Assembly (NCBI GenBank): GCA_014376575.1
Contig: JACMRF010000097.1
Span: 1 to 6,262 of the forward strand
Length of the DNA: 6,262 bases
Origin: Undibacterium sp.
GTDB lineage: Bacteria > Pseudomonadota > Gammaproteobacteria > Burkholderiales > Burkholderiaceae
Direction: 5' to 3'
In this document: positions 6,168 to 6,262 of the stretch, piece by piece
Layout of the letters: each line of letters begins with the position of its first letter
Numbering within the stretch: position 1 is the first letter of the stretch
Translations under genes and position numbers: made by a program
The notes under the pieces: model-generated
Seen by the model: only the letters and a program-made list of their open reading frames with translations
Databases searched by the model: none
Told to the model about the DNA's origin: nothing

Positions 6168-6262
6168 TTACATCATTCCCTCCATACCACCCATGCCGCC
6201 CATACCACCCATGCCGCCGCCCATACCGCCACCAGCCGGTTTGTCTTCGGTCGCTTCGCACA
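6168..6262 (-). CDS. groEL: Chaperonin GroEL, C-terminal end only
   Basis: The last 31 codons and the TAA stop (6168-6170) of the 60-kDa chaperonin; the rest lies beyond the right edge. The visible protein is CEATEDKPAGGG followed by MGGGMGGMGGMGGM and EGMM. The Gly-Gly-Met repeat tail is diagnostic of bacterial GroEL, which forms the double-ring cytosolic folding chamber with GroES; the tail projects into the cavity. It is followed by a good terminator, so the operon on the left is not simply a read-through extension of groEL. The tail ends in EGMM; I do not recognise it well enough to name a genus. Confidence 0.96.
   Translation of the reverse strand, partial: CEATEDKPAGGGMGGGMGGMGGMGGMEGMM

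Noticed and set aside
1..6262. CRISPR arrays, tRNA, rRNA, phage integrase or attachment sites
   Set aside because: No spaced direct repeats, no tRNA cloverleaf pattern and no rRNA-like stretch were seen on either strand by reading.

Overview
This is a mostly minus-strand accessory segment beside a housekeeping gene. At the right edge is the 3' end of groEL, recognisable by its Gly-Gly-Met tail, followed by a strong rho-independent terminator. The Gly/Met tail, the IS1634-type and IS66-type transposase remnants and the codon use suggest a proteobacterium. A host-associated, IS-rich Burkholderiales-type genome is my guess, but nothing in the window fixes the taxon.

Layout in transcription order, right to left. 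(1) groEL 3' end (6168-6262) and its terminator (6106-6136). (2) A scar of an IS66-family tnpC gene (5740-6003). (3) An AT-rich non-coding stretch (5527-5739) with two candidate sigma70 promoters and an 11-bp inverted repeat. (4) A 166-codon reading frame of unknown function (5026-5526). (5) A Hanks-type Ser/Thr protein kinase (3047-5038) overlapping it by 13 nt. (6) A large protein tyrosine phosphatase (602-3028) starting 18 nt after the kinase stop. (7) A decayed IS1634-family element (about 86-601) that begins next to the phosphatase stop codon. (8) At the left edge, 85 nt encoding part of a second, diverged copy of the kinase.

The main content is a three-cistron operon in which a eukaryote-like kinase is followed by a eukaryote-like tyrosine phosphatase. 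The kinase keeps the Gly-rich loop, the catalytic Lys and HRD, but has DID in place of DFG and about 135 extra residues between the Lys and HRD. The phosphatase appears to have two PTP domains: an active first domain (WPD, HCxxGxGRTG, Q-loop) and a second one that has lost the catalytic cysteine, as in the D1/D2 arrangement of receptor PTPs. Neither protein has a signal peptide or membrane segment, and both have long polar N-terminal regions. The simplest reading is a pair of proteins delivered to a eukaryotic host by a specialised secretion system; an internal signalling or defence role cannot be excluded.

The first two frames may form one protein. The kinase frame has only a TTG start with no clear Shine-Dalgarno sequence, and the preceding frame ends across a run of eight A residues where a -1 shift would join the two into about 826 residues. 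Base composition climbs from roughly 22% G+C at the operon's 5' end to roughly 58% near its 3' end (hand counts of single 60-base lines), so the operon looks like a mosaic. The kinase fragment next to the IS end suggests that the locus was once a tandem array of kinase/phosphatase genes, later trimmed by an IS.
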